Made by a program: the position numbers and the translations under genes
The notes under the pieces: generated by a model
The model's input: the letters and a program-made list of their open reading frames with translations, nothing else
The model's database searches: none
Told to the model about the DNA's origin: nothing
NCBI RefSeq assembly: GCF_015767245.1
Contig: NZ_JADOTV010000001.1
Span: forward strand, 124,001-188,000
Length of the DNA stretch: 64,000 nt
Source: Aureivirga sp. CE67
GTDB taxonomy: Bacteria > Bacteroidota > Bacteroidia > Flavobacteriales > Flavobacteriaceae
Direction: 5' to 3'
Shown: positions 63,526-64,000 of the stretch, piece after piece
Layout: every line of letters begins with the position of its first letter
Position numbering within the stretch: the first letter of the stretch is position 1

Positions 63526-64000
63526 TTACACTTGAATCACTCCTAAATTGAATGGTTTTTCAATTGGAGAATGATTTGCAGCCTCGATTCCCATACTAAT
63601 CCATTTTCTAGTATCTAAAGGATTAATTACACCATCTGTCCACAGACGAGCAGCAGCATAATATGGCGTAGTTTGGTTATCGTATTTTGCTTGAATTGTC
63701 TTTAAAATTTCTTGTTCTTTCTCTGGAGAAATTTCTTCACCACGAGCTTTCATAGAAGCAGTTTCTATTTGTAATAAAACTTTTGCAGCTTGTGCTCCTC
63801 CCATTACAGCTAATCTAGCACTTGGCCAAGCAAAAATTAATCTTGGATCGTAAGCTTTTCCACACATTGCATAATTTCCAGCTCCATAAGAGTTTCCTAC
63901 AACAACACTAAATTTAGGAACTACAGAATTCGAAACGGCATTTACCATTTTCGCTCCATCTTTGATAATTCCTCCGTGCTCACTTTTACTTCCAACCATA
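63526..64000 (-). CDS. acyl-CoA carboxylase beta subunit, C-terminal part
   Basis: The last 157 or so residues of a biotin-dependent carboxyltransferase (propionyl-, methylcrotonyl- or geranyl-CoA carboxylase beta type). The gene runs off the window edge; the Met at 63999 is internal. The C-terminal carboxyltransferase domain is visible: GSKSEHGGIIKDGAKMVNA, VVGNSYGAGNYAMCGKAYDPRLIFAWP with the acyl-CoA-site Gly-Ala-Gly, and RLWTDGVINPLDTRK. RLWTDGVI-DP(L)-TR endings favour the methylcrotonyl/propionyl branch. Which substrate cannot be settled from the fragment. Confidence 0.9.
   Translation of the reverse strand, partial: MVGSKSEHGGIIKDGAKMVNAVSNSVVPKFSVVVGNSYGAGNYAMCGKAYDPRLIFAWPSARLAVMGGAQAAKVLLQIETASMKARGEEISPEKEQEILKTIQAKYDNQTTPYYAAARLWTDGVINPLDTRKWISMGIEAANHSPIEKPFNLGVIQV

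Noticed and set aside
1-64000. CRISPR array or cas genes
   Set aside because: No set of regularly spaced short direct repeats and no Cas-like protein among the genes.

Overview
The window reads as chromosomal DNA of a low-GC member of the Flavobacteriaceae or a close relative (Bacteroidota). The support is: AT-rich intergenic DNA; several promoter-like sites of the Bacteroidota type (TTTG or TTG, about 20 bases, TAnnTTTG); three type IX secretion (T9SS) sorting-domain proteins and a PorP/SprF-family membrane protein; lineage-typical families (DUF5606, DUF5683, two-domain WbqC, Bacteroidota-type signal peptidase); and conserved gene orders (def-DUF5606; parA-parB-DUF5683-dapB-lepB). The genus cannot be fixed from the sequence alone. 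No rRNA, CRISPR array, prophage or complete insertion sequence was seen.

Layout. 1-3.5 kb: housekeeping genes on the minus strand (DUF5606, peptide deformylase, RuvX), then small exported or unknown proteins. 3.6-8 kb: an SH3-like exported protein and three LPP20/CsgG-like lipoproteins in a row. 8-17 kb: two T9SS cargo proteins (one Omp28-like), an MFS exporter, a 970-residue FAD/Fe-S D-lactate dehydrogenase-like protein and a VOC protein. 17-21 kb: phosphatidylserine synthase, a PgpH-like 7TM-HD phosphohydrolase, and a Ser-Pro-Arg tRNA operon with a clear promoter and terminator. 21-23 kb: a very AT-rich accessory stretch with orphan genes. 23-38 kb: central metabolism, mostly on the minus strand (2-oxoacid dehydrogenase E2, HemN, a degenerate ScdA/RIC-like protein, GapA, PfkA, PurC, PDH E2 and E1-alpha, GcvP). 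38-46.5 kb: DMT transporter, PorP/SprF, the parA-to-lepB operon, a small lipoprotein and WbqC. 46.7-53 kb: lipoprotein, a self-regulated-looking DoxX-TetR-alcohol dehydrogenase operon, M28 peptidase and SSS symporter. 53-64 kb: dnaN, a fibronectin-type T9SS protein, an aromatic amino acid hydroxylase, an efflux operon (HlyD, MacB-type permease, TolC) with no ATPase gene, and the C-terminal part of an acyl-CoA carboxylase beta subunit cut by the window edge.

Working together. PfkA-GapA, PDH, the second E2 and GcvP cover glycolysis, pyruvate and one-carbon flux. ParAB, DapB and LepB join chromosome partition, cell-wall/lysine synthesis and secretion in one overlapping operon. DoxX, TetR and the iron-type dehydrogenase look like a repressor-controlled aldehyde or quinone stress module, with a perfect palindromic operator next to the promoter.

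The least explained signals are non-coding: three copies of a 130-138 bp dispersed element, a 58 bp repeat pair, two long imperfect palindromes that look like MITEs, and one GC-rich nested hairpin. The most notable protein-level oddities are the ScdA/RIC-like protein that has lost most predicted iron ligands and the three-lipoprotein LPP20/CsgG-like locus. I did not find a clear multi-gene defence or other novel enzymatic system.
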